A stretch of DNA of 64,000 nucleotides, taken from Bimastos eiseni. Its lineage: Eukaryota; Annelida; Clitellata; Crassiclitellata; Lumbricidae. This document shows, piece after piece, positions 1 through 11,669 of this stretch; within the stretch, counting starts at the first letter, position 1, and each line of letters opens with the position of its first letter. Where the stretch lies: contig OY365813.1 of NCBI GenBank assembly GCA_959347315.1, forward strand, positions 13,095,891-13,159,890. The letters run 5' to 3'. Both the position numbers and the translations under genes were made by a program. The notes under the pieces were generated by a model. That model saw nothing but the letters and a program-made list of their open reading frames with translations, made no database searches and was not told the DNA's origin.

Positions 1-262
1 AGAACAAAACCCAGCATAAAGAATCCTAGCAAAAGAAATAAAATAGAAAAAAATAACGCAGAATAGAATGAAGACGTTCAGAGGAAAAGAAATATGAGAA
101 TAAAGGATTTGGAAAGAAGAAAAGAATGGAAAATGCGGAGGGGAGAATTTGGACAGTATACTTGGATGAGAGGGAAAAGTAGGGGAAGAGGAAGAAGAAT
201 GAAAGAGTAGGTGGCCGTGGAAGGGATATGTTGGAGAAAGGAAAAGCTGAATAGTCACCTTG

Positions 263-1680
263 TCACCTTGTGCCGTCATTTCTTGGAAATCTAGCGACCG
301 CCATTACCAATCCTCTCCATTTTTTTCTTTCCGAATATGCATCCCTTAATTCCTCCAGGCTCATTTCAGTTTTTTCATGTATGACATCCATCCATTCTTT
401 TTTCTGGGCATACTCTTTTCTTCCTTCCTCCTCCATATGCCAGCATCATTTGTTTTTCCATTCTATTTGATCGCATAACATGCCCGTAAAACCCCAGCTT
501 CCTTCTCAACACTGTTTGTTGTAACGTCTCATCAATCTCAACTCCAATCTTCCTGTGCACCTCTTCGTTTGTCTTCTTCTCCGTCCATGATATTCTCTGC
601 ATCTTCCTCCATATCCACATTTCGCATGCGTTGATCTTCTTCTTCATGTTCTTTGCCATTGTCCACGTCTCACAGTCATATAGTACTGTAAGGAAGATCA
701 TTGCTCTCACTAATTTTTGTGTGTGTCTATGCTCACATGTTTGTCTTTCCATATCTTTTCCAGTCCGTTCATTGCAGTTTTCCCTATCGCCACCCTTCTC
801 TTTATTTCCGAGTCACATTTTCCCTCTTTTTCTATTAATGATCCCAGGAATGTGAAGCTTGTTACCACCTCTATTTCCTCTCCGTCTATCTCGAAACTGT
901 CCCAATCAGCTGTTGTCATTGTCCTTTTCTTCCTTAGTTGAAGTGTAGGCCTGCCTTCTCACTTTCTCTCTTCAGTCTTTTTATCAGTTTTCCAGATCTG
1001 CTTTCTTCCCTGCCAGTAGTGTTGTGTCATCTGCATATCTTAGATTATTCAATGTCCTTCCTGCTATCTTTACTTCTTCTGTTGCCTCTTCCCTTTCAGC
1101 CCTTCTCATTTTCCTTTCTGCGTACAGGTTGAAAGAAATGGGGACAGGATGCACCCTTGCATCACCCCTCTCTTGATTTTAAATCTGTCTATGTCTCCAA
1201 ATTCTGTTCTTATCACCGCTTACTGGTCTTTGTACAGTCCCTTTAGTAGTTGTACCAAATGTTTTGGTATACCCATTTCTATTAGAGTTTTCTACATCAG
1301 TTCATGGTTAATGCAGTCCAATGCTTTGATATAATCGATGAAACATATGTGTATTTTCTGCCCATATTCCCTTTGCCTTTCCATTATCCACCTCATGTTG
1401 GCAATATGATCTCGCGTTCCCCGGGATTTCCTAAATCCTGCCTGATTGTCCGGAAGCTCTCTCTCAATTGTGTTCTCCATTCTTGTATGAATTATTTTAA
1501 GTAGTATTTCACTTGTGTGTGAGATCAATGCTATTGTCCTGTAATTTTCACACTCTCTTGCATCTCCTTTCTTAAATAAAGGGATAAATATTGATCTCTT
1601 CCATCCCTCTGGCCAATCTCCGGTTTTCCATATGTTATTGCATACTTTTGTTATTGTCTTTATCATTGAGTAGTAGAAGG
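263..1680 (-). pseudogene. LINE (non-LTR retrotransposon) reverse transcriptase, 3' half, decayed
   Basis: On the minus strand, frames broken by frameshifts and stops read as the second half of a LINE ORF2. Near 1666-1292 are RT blocks with WPEGWKRSIFIPLFKKGD, NYRTIALIS, NQAGFRKSRGTRDHI and the palm motif A segment FIDYIKALD, where the catalytic Asp is kept. The second catalytic box reads YADDTTLLAG at about 1025-1039. Downstream are SFTFLGSLI (about 840), LYDCETW (about 670), ISWTEKKTNEEVHRKI (about 580) and KLGFYGHVMR. The frame closes at a TGA at 263-265 after RFPRNDGTR. This order is normal for endonuclease-type LINEs; the endonuclease half is absent, as expected for 5' truncation. Inactive: at least three frame changes. 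RT identity is secure; the clade is not assigned. Confidence 0.9.
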
Positions 1681-1959
1681 AAGAATTAGGAAGAAGAGTA
1701 AAGGGACGAGAAAGCGGAGAAATGACGGGAATTACACGAGAAAGAACCTAAAGATGAAGAGGAGGAAGAGATCAAGGCGGAAAGGGCATATGAAAGGAAA
1801 GGAGGACGTGCGTGAGAAGGAGTGGAACTTGTCTGTTGCTGGGTGGGGATGGAGGAGGACGCGATTGTCCCCCCGCGTCAGACTCCACTCGGCTTACACT
1901 AATTCTCCGACCAGATTGCAATCTCCATCGATAGCGTAAAATACCCATGTACACAGTAC

Positions 1960-2240
1960 ACGTACAGGGAACCAGACAGACGCATATTTAGCCGTCTGCA
2001 CACACATGCACGCAGACAAACATATGCACCGACACATGTGCATACATATTCAATCACTTATGCTTATACATATACATACATATATACATATACAATATTA
2101 AATCGCATTCATATGCATATAATTATGTATATGTAAATAGGTATATAATGCATATACTCACACATATGCATAGGCCTACACATGATAAACATAATAGATG
2201 AGTATGTTTGTATATTCTATGTATGTTCGTGTTTGCACTT
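1960..2240. repeat. Degenerate CA/TA-rich tetranucleotide region
   Basis: Imperfect ACAC, CATA and TATG words run through this stretch with many interruptions. Stop-free frames here are by-products of the composition. Confidence 0.6.
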
Positions 2241-2569
2241 ATACAAGCACGCAATTCGCGAATCGAAACACAGTCTTTGAACGAAGCGTCGTAGTATTGC
2301 AAATGTAAGTAATAAATGGTCAGATTGGCTTCGAGGTCAAAACCACAAGCATCTCTTCCGTTCCCCATCAACAGCGGCAGCAGCAGCATTTCAATCTGCG
2401 CCCACCTCCACCGTCCCTGATTATACGAATATCGACCAGATTACCATGTAGACAAGACGATGCAGTAGCAGCGTAGGGTGCAAAGGTCAATGATTAACAG
2501 GTTCACCGAACGAATGATTCTCTAGGTCGTCGATACAGTGGACGCGTTCGTTATTTACAAACTGGCCTA

Positions 2570-2815
2570 TATTGATTCAAAGGTTCACTGATTCAAGGGG
2601 TAGCTGGCATTTTGACTCATCAGTTAAATGGCTCACGGAGTAGCTGGATTATTGACGCACGGAATAGCTGGATAATTGACTCAAAGGCTCACTGACTCAC
2701 GGAATAGTTGGTTCATTGACTCATGATCTGGCTTATTGACTCATAGGTTCACTTATTGAGTAACTGACACACTGTTTTGCTGATTCAGTAACTCGCTGAG
2801 TTTGTGTAACCCAGA
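2570..2815 (+). repeat. Diverged tandem repeat (GACTCA / GGAATAGCTGG words)
   Basis: The words TTGACTCA, GGTTCACTGA and GGARTAGYTGG recur every 25-40 bp with substitutions and length changes, forming an old degenerate tandem array. No coding potential seen. Confidence 0.6.
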
Positions 2816-2819
2816 CAGC

Positions 2820-3635
2820 ACACCAACACTGATTGGATCAACGTCTATTTAGGGTAACCAAATTCATGGGCGTCGTTACCCCATGGTCGTCTTATGTCTA
2901 ATATTATAAACAGAGAATGAAATCGTTGCGAAGGGCATGCGTTCTAAGTGTCATTTTTCGTAGCAATGACACATTAAGATGAACCATTGTCTTCTCTACT
3001 GAACATCCATCTCTGGACAACCCCTCTGGTATGACGGAGCGTTCGTGAATAAGCTGATTATTTATGCAGTTATAGCTTTAGATCAGCCTTCTAGATATTA
3101 GCGTTTATAATTACGGTTGGATCGTAGCTGTTGTAAAACGACCCTGATTTCAAAGATGAGTATAACGTTGCCCTCTTCCTTTGTTTAGACTTGGGACTGG
3201 CACTACCACAGTGGCGGAGTCTATGATGGGCAGGTGTCATGTGTTTACATAAACCGCGGGTCACTGATGTATGGAATTGGCCCGGAAGCTGCTAACCTTT
3301 TTGTATCATTGCTATCAGAGTCTCTCAGAGTCCATCGTATCCAGCGTTCCCTGTAGGCGAACGCTTGTAGGTTTTAGACGGACATGACACGCAAAGGTGC
3401 GATGCCACGGCTATTACTCAGTGGGTGCGCTATCTGTCGATTCTTCACGGATGCCACGAACTTCATGTATGCTGTGTACATAGGTAATTTAGGCTATCTA
3501 TTGAGGTCGTACTCTGGTCAGAGATCCTGTAGTAAACTGATTGGAAGTAGTTAGGCTCTTTGAATAATTAACATTGCTGCTCCGGCGCAGTTGTAATTAG
3601 TAATCATAATTGCACAGATTCATATGGCACGTCCT
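2820..3635. other. Stretch without recognised feature
   Basis: About 0.8 kb of unique-looking sequence. GAGCGTTCGTGAATAAGCTG near 3040 resembles part of the interspersed family at 3640-3765. No protein or RNA gene recognised. Confidence 0.4.
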
Positions 3636-3639
3636 CTTG

Positions 3640-3765
3640 GATTCCTCAGAAATGCTCCCAACCTCTGACCTCACGACTTGAGATCAGCGCTCGTGAATAA
3701 GCTGGTGCCGTGCCCTTCTCTTTCGAGTGGCTCTTTAGAAGCTTGGAGATTACGGTTAGGGCTAC
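3640..3765 (-). repeat. Interspersed repeat R1, copy 1
   Basis: A segment around GCGCTCGTGAATAAGCTGG and GAGTGGCTCTTTAGAAGCTT recurs at 32235-32330 and, more diverged, at 32570-32650. The minus frames of the copies share VISKLLK followed by HSK, so the copies are related; function unknown, probably SINE-like. Confidence 0.6.
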
Positions 3766-3857
3766 GATCAAAATGTTCCGAATGGAATTCAAAAGCTGGC
3801 CATATAGTGACAGGAAAAACAGGATTTTCGGCTTGAGCGACATTATTATTTGCGCTC

Positions 3858-3905
3858 CTAAGTAGTAGCCTCTAAGGGGCGCTATATAAATCTCTGTAGT
3901 GAATG
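3858..3905 (+). repeat. LINE/SINE 3' tail (GGCGCTATATAAAT type)
   Basis: GGGGCGCTATATAAATCTCT then GTAGTGAATGAA. The same tail occurs at 49105-49146 and 50580-50625, and related forms end the LINE fragments in this window (7690-8290, 21800-22190), so it marks the 3' end of that retroposon family. Confidence 0.65.
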
Positions 3906-4184
3906 AACAAAAGGTCGATTCCGATAAAACTATTGTGATCGCTTGCTTTTGCGATGTTTGTCAGCGCTAGTGTATGCAGTCCTATGTGTGCATCTGTGCA
4001 TGTATCTATCTATGTATGTGTTCATGCGCTTGCGTGTCTGTGTGTCGAAACAGACAGAAGGACGAACAAGCAACTAGGCTGACAGAAACAAAAAAACAAT
4101 AGCCTGAGGTACTTTCTTCAATAAATGGTGCTAATTAAAGGTATGACGTGGAAATGTGTCACGTGTGAATTGATCGACCACTGC

Positions 4185-4285
4185 AGCTTCCTGTCTTTCT
4201 GTCTGTCCTTCTGCATGTCCGTCCGTCTGCCTATCTGTCCTTATGTTTGCCTGTCTGTTTGTCTGTCTGCCTGTCACTGACTATC
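4185..4285 (+). repeat. CTGT-rich microsatellite
   Basis: Imperfect CTGT/CTGC tetranucleotides. Confidence 0.7.
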
Positions 4286-4604
4286 TTTCAGCAAATCTTA
4301 GACACGTCGAAACAGGAACTTTCAATAAATCACGCGGAAGTGATCGATATTGGTCGATGCATCGACTGCAGGCAAAAGATAAATTTACTGAAAACAGTCG
4401 TAATAATACTTCGCTAAAATCGCCTTCGACAATAACATAAATAGTTCACGCATGTTGTGAATCCTCGTCACTCCGTATACGCCTACCTAAGGATGTAGTC
4501 GTCTGTTTATCAATTACCACGTCAAGCCCATAAGCAACAACAGCAATTCACCTGTCATTTATTGTGCGCCATCGTTTGATGCCTTGTGCATCAGACACGA
4601 CGCT

Positions 4605-4645
4605 CTATAGAATTTTTATTGAACATTTATATAGCGCCACTCTAG
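4605..4645 (-). repeat. Inverted GGCGCTATATAAAT tail fragment
   Basis: ATTTATATAGCGCCACTCTA is the reverse complement of the common retroposon tail. Similar inverted tails lie near 42985, 45507, 46045 and 51310. Confidence 0.55.
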
Positions 4646-4879
4646 AGCTAGGAAAATCAGCGGCGCTCAGTGCGTTAGCCCATGATGCTAGATGTGACAA
4701 ATGTCGTTACATGTATGAGCTAGACCAGCGTTTCCAAAACTGGGTTCCGCGGAACCTTAGGGTTCCGTTTGGTGAAGACAAGGGTTCCGCGATAGACTGT
4801 CAGTGTGAACAATAAACTTCAAACAATTTAAAATAAATTATACACGTTATATGTTTGTCCTCCACATCTTCTACCCTTC

Positions 4880-5122
4880 TCATTGAGTATTCCCCACCTG
4901 CCAAGCGAGATCGCCGGCTTTGTCCACCAGTCATGCAACCGCACCCACGATATTAAAAGCTTAACAGCATTTGGGGTTAGAACTAATGGACGAAGGTTTA
5001 ATGTAAAATGTCAAGCCTCTGGATCCTCATCCTGGGATAAAATCCCATGGGAAATTCATCGCTCCAATTATCTTCAAACGTTTAGAAATAAATTCCGCGC
5101 CTTCCTCGTGAATTCTTAATTA
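4880..5122 (+). pseudogene. LINE RT C-terminal fragment
   Basis: An open frame reads LTAFGVRTNGRRFNVKCQ, then SSSWDKIPWEIHRSN and TFRNKFRAFLVNS before the stop. The pattern R-R-F-x-V, W-x-x-[IL]-P and F-[RK]-x-x-[FL]-[KR]-x-[FL]-L is that of the extreme C-terminus of CR1/L2-type LINE proteins. Only the last ~60 residues are present, with no RT palm. An isolated retroposon end is the simplest reading. Confidence 0.5.
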
Positions 5123-5367
5123 CTATGCCACGTACGCGTCTAAGGCTAATACAACAAGTATTTTACCATCTAAATAGTGCGTATGACTAAACTTCTAGTT
5201 GATTTTCTGTTAATATTTTCTCTTAGTTTCGAGTTGCTTTATTAAAATTAAGATGTAATTTGGGGAAATTGGATCTAACTAATGATCGTGTGAATAACCC
5301 TATGTAGTAATTCAGTAGTGATCGTCTTTTCGATCTAGCTCTATGCTATTTACAAGCTACACGTGGT

Positions 5368-6416
5368 CAGTGGCGTCACTATAGGGTGCGGGGGGTGCGG
5401 ACCTCACCGGGTGACACCATTCAGAGGGGTGACACCAAAATGACATGACGACTGTCTAAAAAGCGGTTGTGCAAAATTTCTGCAAACATTCATTGATTTT
5501 AAATTAACAATAACATGTAACAAAACATATTTCGTGACCTTATTTTACATGTGTTGATGGTGTATCAAATAACGTAATGCTTTAACTCAATGCTTATAAA
5601 GACCTACTTTTTTTAACCTTCTGATGCGCTAATGACAGTGTCGTCATTATTTGTTTTTTTACCCATCTACGCGCCTTTCTTTCACAAGCTACATTGAGTC
5701 GTATCGCCATGGTTGGGCTGGGAGAGCCTCCAAGTAAACTCCTGGAGAGGTGCTATATAGATGTTAAAACGAAATAATGAATTAATATTGGAACTGTATT
5801 AATATAGGAATTGTATAGGAACTAGCCTTACAGTCTAGCTTCGCTTGGCATTGGATTATGAATCCTGTGGTTGCTTCGACGCTCTTCGACGCTGAAATGA
5901 CGTAGATAACACTTGCGTCATCGTATTGTCTCAGTTGCCCGATTGCGAGTGTTTCGTTCGGTTAGAGCTCCGAGTGAGACCTTGGTTACATAAATAGCGC
6001 GCCTGATTCCCATATTAAAATTAACACTATCTTCAGAAGATGCGAATGCAATTGGTAGTTGTTATTTTATCGAATATGTGTGTGTGAATTGTGTAATTCT
6101 CAACTAAAGAGTATCGAAATATTAAGCAAATTGTATGCTGAAAATAGTCACGTTAATCTAGAAATTCACATTGGAACGTTTCGTCCAAATGCCCACCATA
6201 TTGCCAGAGCATTCCGTTCGTGAGACAGAAAGTAATATATTTTCGGCTTTTATGGTTAGATTACGATTTGTGAGAAACATTCGTAAAAATATTAGGGTCC
6301 ACTAAATAAGGATTCTGTAGGACTATGGCATGGTAACAAGAAGGACGGAGTTCCATGCAGGGGTGACACCCGATGAGTGACCTCACCGGGTGACACCAAC
6401 CCTAGTGACGCCTCTG
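5368..6416. mobile_element. hAT-like non-autonomous DNA transposon, 1.05 kb, 8-bp TSD
   Basis: The left end reads CAGTGGCGTCACTATAGGG and the right end, reverse-complemented, CAGAGGCGTCACTAGGG. Just inside, both ends carry GGTGTCACC/GGGTGACACC in inverted orientation. Flanks are CACGTGGT on the left and CCCGTGGT on the right, an 8-bp duplication with one mismatch. CAG ends plus an 8-bp duplication are hallmarks of the hAT superfamily. No transposase frame is visible, so it would depend on another element. A LINE-tail-like GGTGCTATATAGATGTTAAA lies inside at about 5745, suggesting a nested retroposon remnant. Confidence 0.8.
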
Positions 6417-7685
6417 CCCGTGGTTGCTACACGTTTGCTCCTATCTAGCTGGATCCACGCCTCTTTAATCTTTAGCGGCTTCAATAGAGTCCCACTGTAG
6501 GCTGTAGCCAATGTAACAATTTTGTTTATTTTCTCGCATTTATTCTCGCATCTGGTTTATACTCTTCTGATGCATTTTTTCAAGTGGTTACAATATAAAT
6601 TTGATTTGGTTTTGATTTGATTTGTATGCATATTTCAAAAAGTGTTTACTTCAAACAGACAGACAGACAGGCCTATTGTCTAGGCATAGGCCAATACACA
6701 TATATGCCCATGGGCGCATGATCGTATTATTCCACAGACAGACAATTGTAGCGCGAAAGTCCTTTTTAATTAGAATGCTGTGCTTTTAAATTTATTGTGC
6801 ACCAAAATGCGGAAATGCAGTTTTTAATCAGGAATATACTTACTATACCTACTTACTTGCTCAGATAGACAGGCAATTTAGGCTGCAGCTAAGACATATG
6901 AGAAACGTTGAAACTTTTCCAAAGCCCATCAAATGACATGGATTGCGTCATCGTATTGTTTCAGTCGCATGTTGAAAAAAACAGGACACAGACGTCTTTG
7001 GAAAATTATATCGAAGATATCTTAAAATCTGCAGTAATTCATCAACAATTCTTCCTATTTCTGCCGCGTCAACTGATGTTTCGAGCGAATCTTCATTGGC
7101 TGTTAGCAGGTGAGCCTACACTCATACAATAATTAGCAAACAACGATTTTTCAAGTCGAAATTCGAGATTTATAAAGAACGATTTAGCTTTAATTGTAGG
7201 CTGAAATCTTCGATGTAACGCCATTTTCGATGATTCTTATAATAGTGCCACAACATAATTATCATTTGTTCGATAGAAAATTTAAGGGTTTTTTTATTAA
7301 AAAATGTTATGTTTAAATTTTATTTAGATATTAGCCTGTGAGACTTTTATTTATTTGATTGGGTTGATCAAATTGTTTCAGTTAGTGGAGACTGCAAAGC
7401 GGTGAATTCTTTGGTCCACAATATATATTTTGCATTTTTACAGTTAAGTTTTTTTTAATTAAATTTTTTTTAAACATGTGGCTTAATTATTGTTTATATT
7501 AAATGAATTCATTATTTTGCGTTGACCAAGTTATTGAGACTCGGCAACTTCTAAGCTCCGCAATTGTTAGTTTTTCCGAGTACACACATTTTGTTTTTTA
7601 CAGAATGTAGAAGGAAGACGAATAGTTCCCTTCGGCTCGAGCCACGAGGAAGACTCGGGTGAATAGGAATCCCCCGTACCAGGAG
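6417..7685. other. AT-rich stretch without recognised gene
   Basis: AT-rich DNA with a short ACAG run near 6658. A 74-codon frame at 6908-7132 shows no family motif and looks like chance. No splice-consistent exon recognised. Confidence 0.4.
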
Positions 7686-7689
7686 GTGA

Positions 7690-8290
7690 ATTTTAATTAG
7701 GCTAATGTGTGAGATTCATGCATTCGTTTCAATATTTACATAGCTCTCCTAGAGAAGTCTACTCGATGGTGCTCCCAGCTCAACCAAAGCGATATAGAAA
7801 TCAGTCTTAAGCAATTTGTAAAACAAAGGCGCGTCACTCCTAGGCAACAGTAGCATCTTTATGGAGAGTGTGCTCCAGGTGGAAGCTACAACAACTGAGA
7901 AGATGCGACGCTGCTTGTTCGAGGTGCTTGCATGGGGTACCAGAAGCTCGCTACCAGAGGAAGAACGAAGAGCTCGACGGCCAACCAAAGCTGAAACAGG
8001 GCAGCAAAGCTCACTCAGGTTGGAGCAAAACAATGAAGACATCACCAGACCAGCGCGGACATTCTGTAGCTGATGTTTTGCGAGATGGGAAGCCAGTGCA
8101 AAGAATCATGCAAACATGTAGTCTGAGACAGGAGTGTACTTAGAAAGCGCCCCATGAAGCGGGCAGCAGCGCGCAGAACCCAGTTGAGACGGGCTATCAG
8201 CGCTCGTAGCAGGCCAACCATGACAGAGTTGCAATGGTCAAGTCGGTTGGTGACAAAGTCATGGACTACAGGGTAGCATCAGATTCGTGT
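7690..8290 (-). pseudogene. LINE (CR1/L2-like) RT C-terminal part plus 3' tail
   Basis: On the minus strand from about 8285 the frame reads HDFVTNRLDHCNSVMVGLL, then LNWVLRAAARFM, LHWLPISQ, CLHCFAPT, then RRALRSSSGSELLVPHAS, RIFSVVVASTWSTL and FYKLLKTDFY. This is the stereotyped region after the YxDD box of CR1/L2-type reverse transcriptases (SRLDYCNS, LHWLPV, YKAL, RAFSVAxPxxWN). The 3' end carries GAGAGCTATGTAAATATTG, a variant of the GGCGCTATATAAAT tail. Frames shift more than once, so it is inactive. A close relative lies in the other orientation at 21800-22190. Confidence 0.8.
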
Positions 8291-8634
8291 GCCTCTATTT
8301 TTATATCTCTTCTCCTAGGTCTGTCTAGGCCTACCTCTCTCTTTTATATCCTTTTCATGGCATAGGTCTTTCTATTTTGCGCGATTTCCCTTTGCTTTAG
8401 TTAATATGTGTACCTCCCTGCATTTATAATCAAGCTGATGCAAATTGACAATGAGTATTACCTTAATTTTAGTCACAATTTTATTAAGTGTCATTTAGTT
8501 TATGAATCGATATAACTTATTTCCACGTCATTGGCTTTCTTAGATTGAGCTTATTATATTTTTGAAGTTTTATTATATTTAATTGGATTATACTTTGTGT
8601 GTAAATGTATGCAACATCAGCATGTCGATCAATA

Positions 8635-8955
8635 ACGCAGTCCAAGGAATTCCGGCAGTCTTGGCACCGTCTGTGCTAGCCGCCTGTCAGCTCTGTCAGC
8701 TCTAGCACGTCAATCCCTGACAGTGTCAGTATTTTGTCCGTCAGTATAAATTTCATAGGCCATAGTGAACTCATGTTCTAGAGAACTTTAAGAATTCTCA
8801 AATAGTTTTTGGAACTTTCAGTGCAGGCAGCCTGCCAGGACTTAATGCTTTGTTAGACCGCCAATGACACCGCAGATCTGTTATCTGACATGGGGTACTA
8901 GGTGTTGCTCTCGAATTGTATTCGAGGACAACAGCTAGTCCGGCCAAGCCGCTTG
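8635..8955 (+). repeat. Interspersed repeat R2, copy 1
   Basis: About 320 bp with CGTCAATCCCTGACAG, TTTCATAGG and CCTGCCAGGACT in order. The same words recur at 8958-9215 and 10605-10800, so two copies are adjacent and a third is 1.4 kb away. No protein reading is consistent across copies. Confidence 0.7.
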
Positions 8956-8957
8956 TC

Positions 8958-9215
8958 ACCTTCGTCATATCTGGAAACGTCAATCCCTGACATGGTCAGT
9001 ATGCTGGCCGTCAATATTAGTTTCATAGGTCACAGAGAACTCATATGCCCTCGAGAACTTTCAGAACTTTTAGTCTGGTTTTGGATCTTTCATTCCAGGC
9101 GAACCTGCCAGGACTGAAAGCTCCGTAAGACATGGCACCGCCGCCACTGACACCGCTACTCTGGCATCTGACATGGCGCGCTAGCTGCTGCCCTCGAATT
9201 GATTCTGGCAGCAAT
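8958..9215 (+). repeat. Interspersed repeat R2, copy 2
   Basis: Adjacent head-to-tail copy: CGTCAATCCCTGACATGGTC, TTTCATAGGTCACAGAGAAC and CCTGCCAGGACTGAAAGC align with copy 1. Confidence 0.7.
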
Positions 9216-9504
9216 ACTTCCCTCGAGATCACCGATGCAGCCAGCACGGACAGAATGAAGCTCTCTACTTGATGGATCACAATTCCAGACAGGAGGATCT
9301 AAGACAATCCCGTTGACCGACACTCGTGGAAGCAACTTGGTTAGTTTGAAAATGTTATGTAGGTTTTCGGCTAATCCGATAGATTGTTTGCTGATTATAA
9401 GCGTGATCATTTTATAGGATCCCAAGTAGATGTAGGACGGTTTATTTCTTGGGTTCTGCTATCTTTATATTTCATCTCCTTGCATTGTTCTCTATTTATT
9501 CTTG

Positions 9505-9600
9505 TGTCTATCACTGATTTTACTTAAGACTCGTCTCTTTCATATTGAATGGTGAATAAGCCTTCGTGAGGCTCTTATAAGGCGCTATAAAAATGACCAA
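9505..9600 (+). repeat. LINE/SINE 3' end abutting the microsatellite
   Basis: ACTCGTCTCTTTCATATTGA, then GGCGCTATAAAAATGACC, leading directly into the CATA array. A version of the first word (TCGTCTCTTTCAAATGAATG) reappears just after the array at about 10202. Confidence 0.55.
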
Positions 9601-9604
9601 TATA

Positions 9605-10200
9605 CCGGTACATATACATGCATATATACATGCATGCATACATGCATACATACATAAATACATACATAAATACATAAATACATACATACATACATACATA
9701 AATACATACATACATACATACATAAATACATACATACATACATACATAAATACATACATACATACATAAATAAATACATACATACATACATACATAAATA
9801 CATACATACATACATACATACATAAATACATACATACATACATACATACATAAATACATACATACATACATAAATAAATACATACATAAATACATACATA
9901 CGTACATACATACATAAATACATACATATATACATAAATACATACATACATAAATACATACATAAATACATACATACGTACATACATAAATACATACATA
10001 CGTACATACATAAATACATACATACATACATACATAAATACATACATACATACATACATAAATACATACATATATACTTACATACATACATAAATACATA
10101 CATACATACATAAATACATACATACTTACATACATACATAAATACATACATACATACATACATAAATACATACATACATACATACATAAATACATATATA
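9605..10200. repeat. TACA/TAAA tetranucleotide array, ~600 bp
   Basis: Runs of CATA interrupted by TAAA variants, giving blurred 16-24-bp super-units. Because the period is 4, all three minus frames stay open as MYVC/MYLC repeats for about 200 codons. These are not genes. Confidence 0.95.
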
Positions 10201-10604
10201 ATCGTCTCTTTCAAATGAATGACGAATTTTCTCTGCGATTTCACTTGAAGCTATCACCCATTGATGTCTTTTACGATGAATTTGGTTACATCGCTATGGA
10301 GTTCATTTAGTTAAATTAACGACCCTCTTGCTGCCTATCTCCGTTTTCTGTGTATTTCTGTACACTTCCTATGTTGTTCCATCGTTATACTCTAAATTTT
10401 ACTCTACAACTTTTTATTTATGAAGGCTCCTATCTCTTTCACTATTTTTACTCTGTTATTCTCTTTTAGTTTCCTGTCGTACTGGTGCCTTACTTTATGT
10501 CGTTTTCAGCGATTGCGGTAAACGCAAGTATAGGTCTACATTGTATTATTGACTGACAGCTATTCACTAACGGTGCTATGTATATATGCATGTTGATAAA
10601 TTAC

Positions 10605-10800
10605 AGAGTCCATGAGAACTTCGGCAGCTTTGGCGCCATTCATCCTGGCAGCCTGTCAGCGCTGTCAGCTCTGGCATCGTCAATCCCTGACAGCGTCAGT
10701 ATTGGCGGTCAGTTTAAATTTCATAGGTCAAAGAACTCTGCCTGTTTATGAAACTTTCAGTCCTGCTCTGAGACGTACTGGGAGGCTCTTGTTCTGTCAA
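10605..10800 (+). repeat. Interspersed repeat R2, copy 3
   Basis: CGTCAATCCCTGACAGCGTC, CAGCCTGTCAGCGCTGTCAG and TTTCATAGGTCAAAGAAC match copies 1 and 2. Confidence 0.7.
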
Positions 10801-11039
10801 GTAAGTGCAAGCATGGATGTCTTGAATTTGTCTGCATTTCAAAGTATCTTTATTATCCATCTATTATCCATCTGTATGAGACTGTATCTTTCTTTATCAG
10901 CCATTCTCATTTTCCCTGACCGGTGATCTCTGCGCAAATCTATCATGCTTCTTATTACTCTATCGCTAACACTTTGTCTTTAGTTCACATGATCCAGCTC
11001 TGTTTTCCGGTTTCACTTTATCAATATTCGCTGTCTTAT

Positions 11040-11095
11040 CCTATCTCTCTCTCTCTCTCTCTCTTTTTTTCTCTCTCTCTCTGTCATTCTCTCGT
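11040..11095 (+). repeat. CT dinucleotide microsatellite
   Basis: CTCTCT run broken by a T tract. Confidence 0.9.
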
Positions 11096-11099
11096 TCAA

Positions 11100-11665
11100 T
11101 TTTATTCATACCCAGTCTTCTTTAATTCGCTCAGGCTATGACTTATATGCTTCTCAGCTTTCTCTTTTGATATTTTTACGTAGGCCTATGATTATATCTC
11201 CAGTCTTCGAGTTGCGTTTCTTCACACTTTACACCTCCGCGAATGTTTGTCTTGCATTTCCAACCAGGTAAAACAAGTCACTCAAATTGATAAATTACTT
11301 TTTAAAATTAGGCATTTTGTGGGCAATACCATATTGAAACTGACGATGAAATCCTACTGCTTTGGGAGCTGCTATTAATGGACTACGGAGACCTTTGCAC
11401 ACACCTCCTCGTGGTGGTCTCTGGGCGTGCAGCTATAGAGATCAGATGGTTGATTGCATGGCAAAGTATGGCAGCAGCCTTTTTTTAATGCTTATTAGGT
11501 CTATTATTATTTAAAAGTTTAACGGCATCTGATGACTGCAACGGCCGATTACGTCTTTAAAGAGTATTATGAATTTCAGTTCTATTTTTTTAAAGAGTTT
11601 CCTATATCAACTTTTCTCTTCTCTCATCATTTTATTTGTCTCTTGCAGGCTGTCTGATGATGCTG
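11100..11665. other. Stretch without recognised gene
   Basis: Pyrimidine-rich then unique-looking sequence. A frame starting at 11569 only runs on into the GGTCTCG repeat and is not evidence of a gene. Confidence 0.4.
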
Positions 11666-11669
11666 ATGA

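Noticed and set aside
9520..10244. Three overlapping minus-strand frames of about 180-220 codons
   Set aside because: All are MYVC/MYLC repeats created by a tetranucleotide array whose period is not a multiple of 3.
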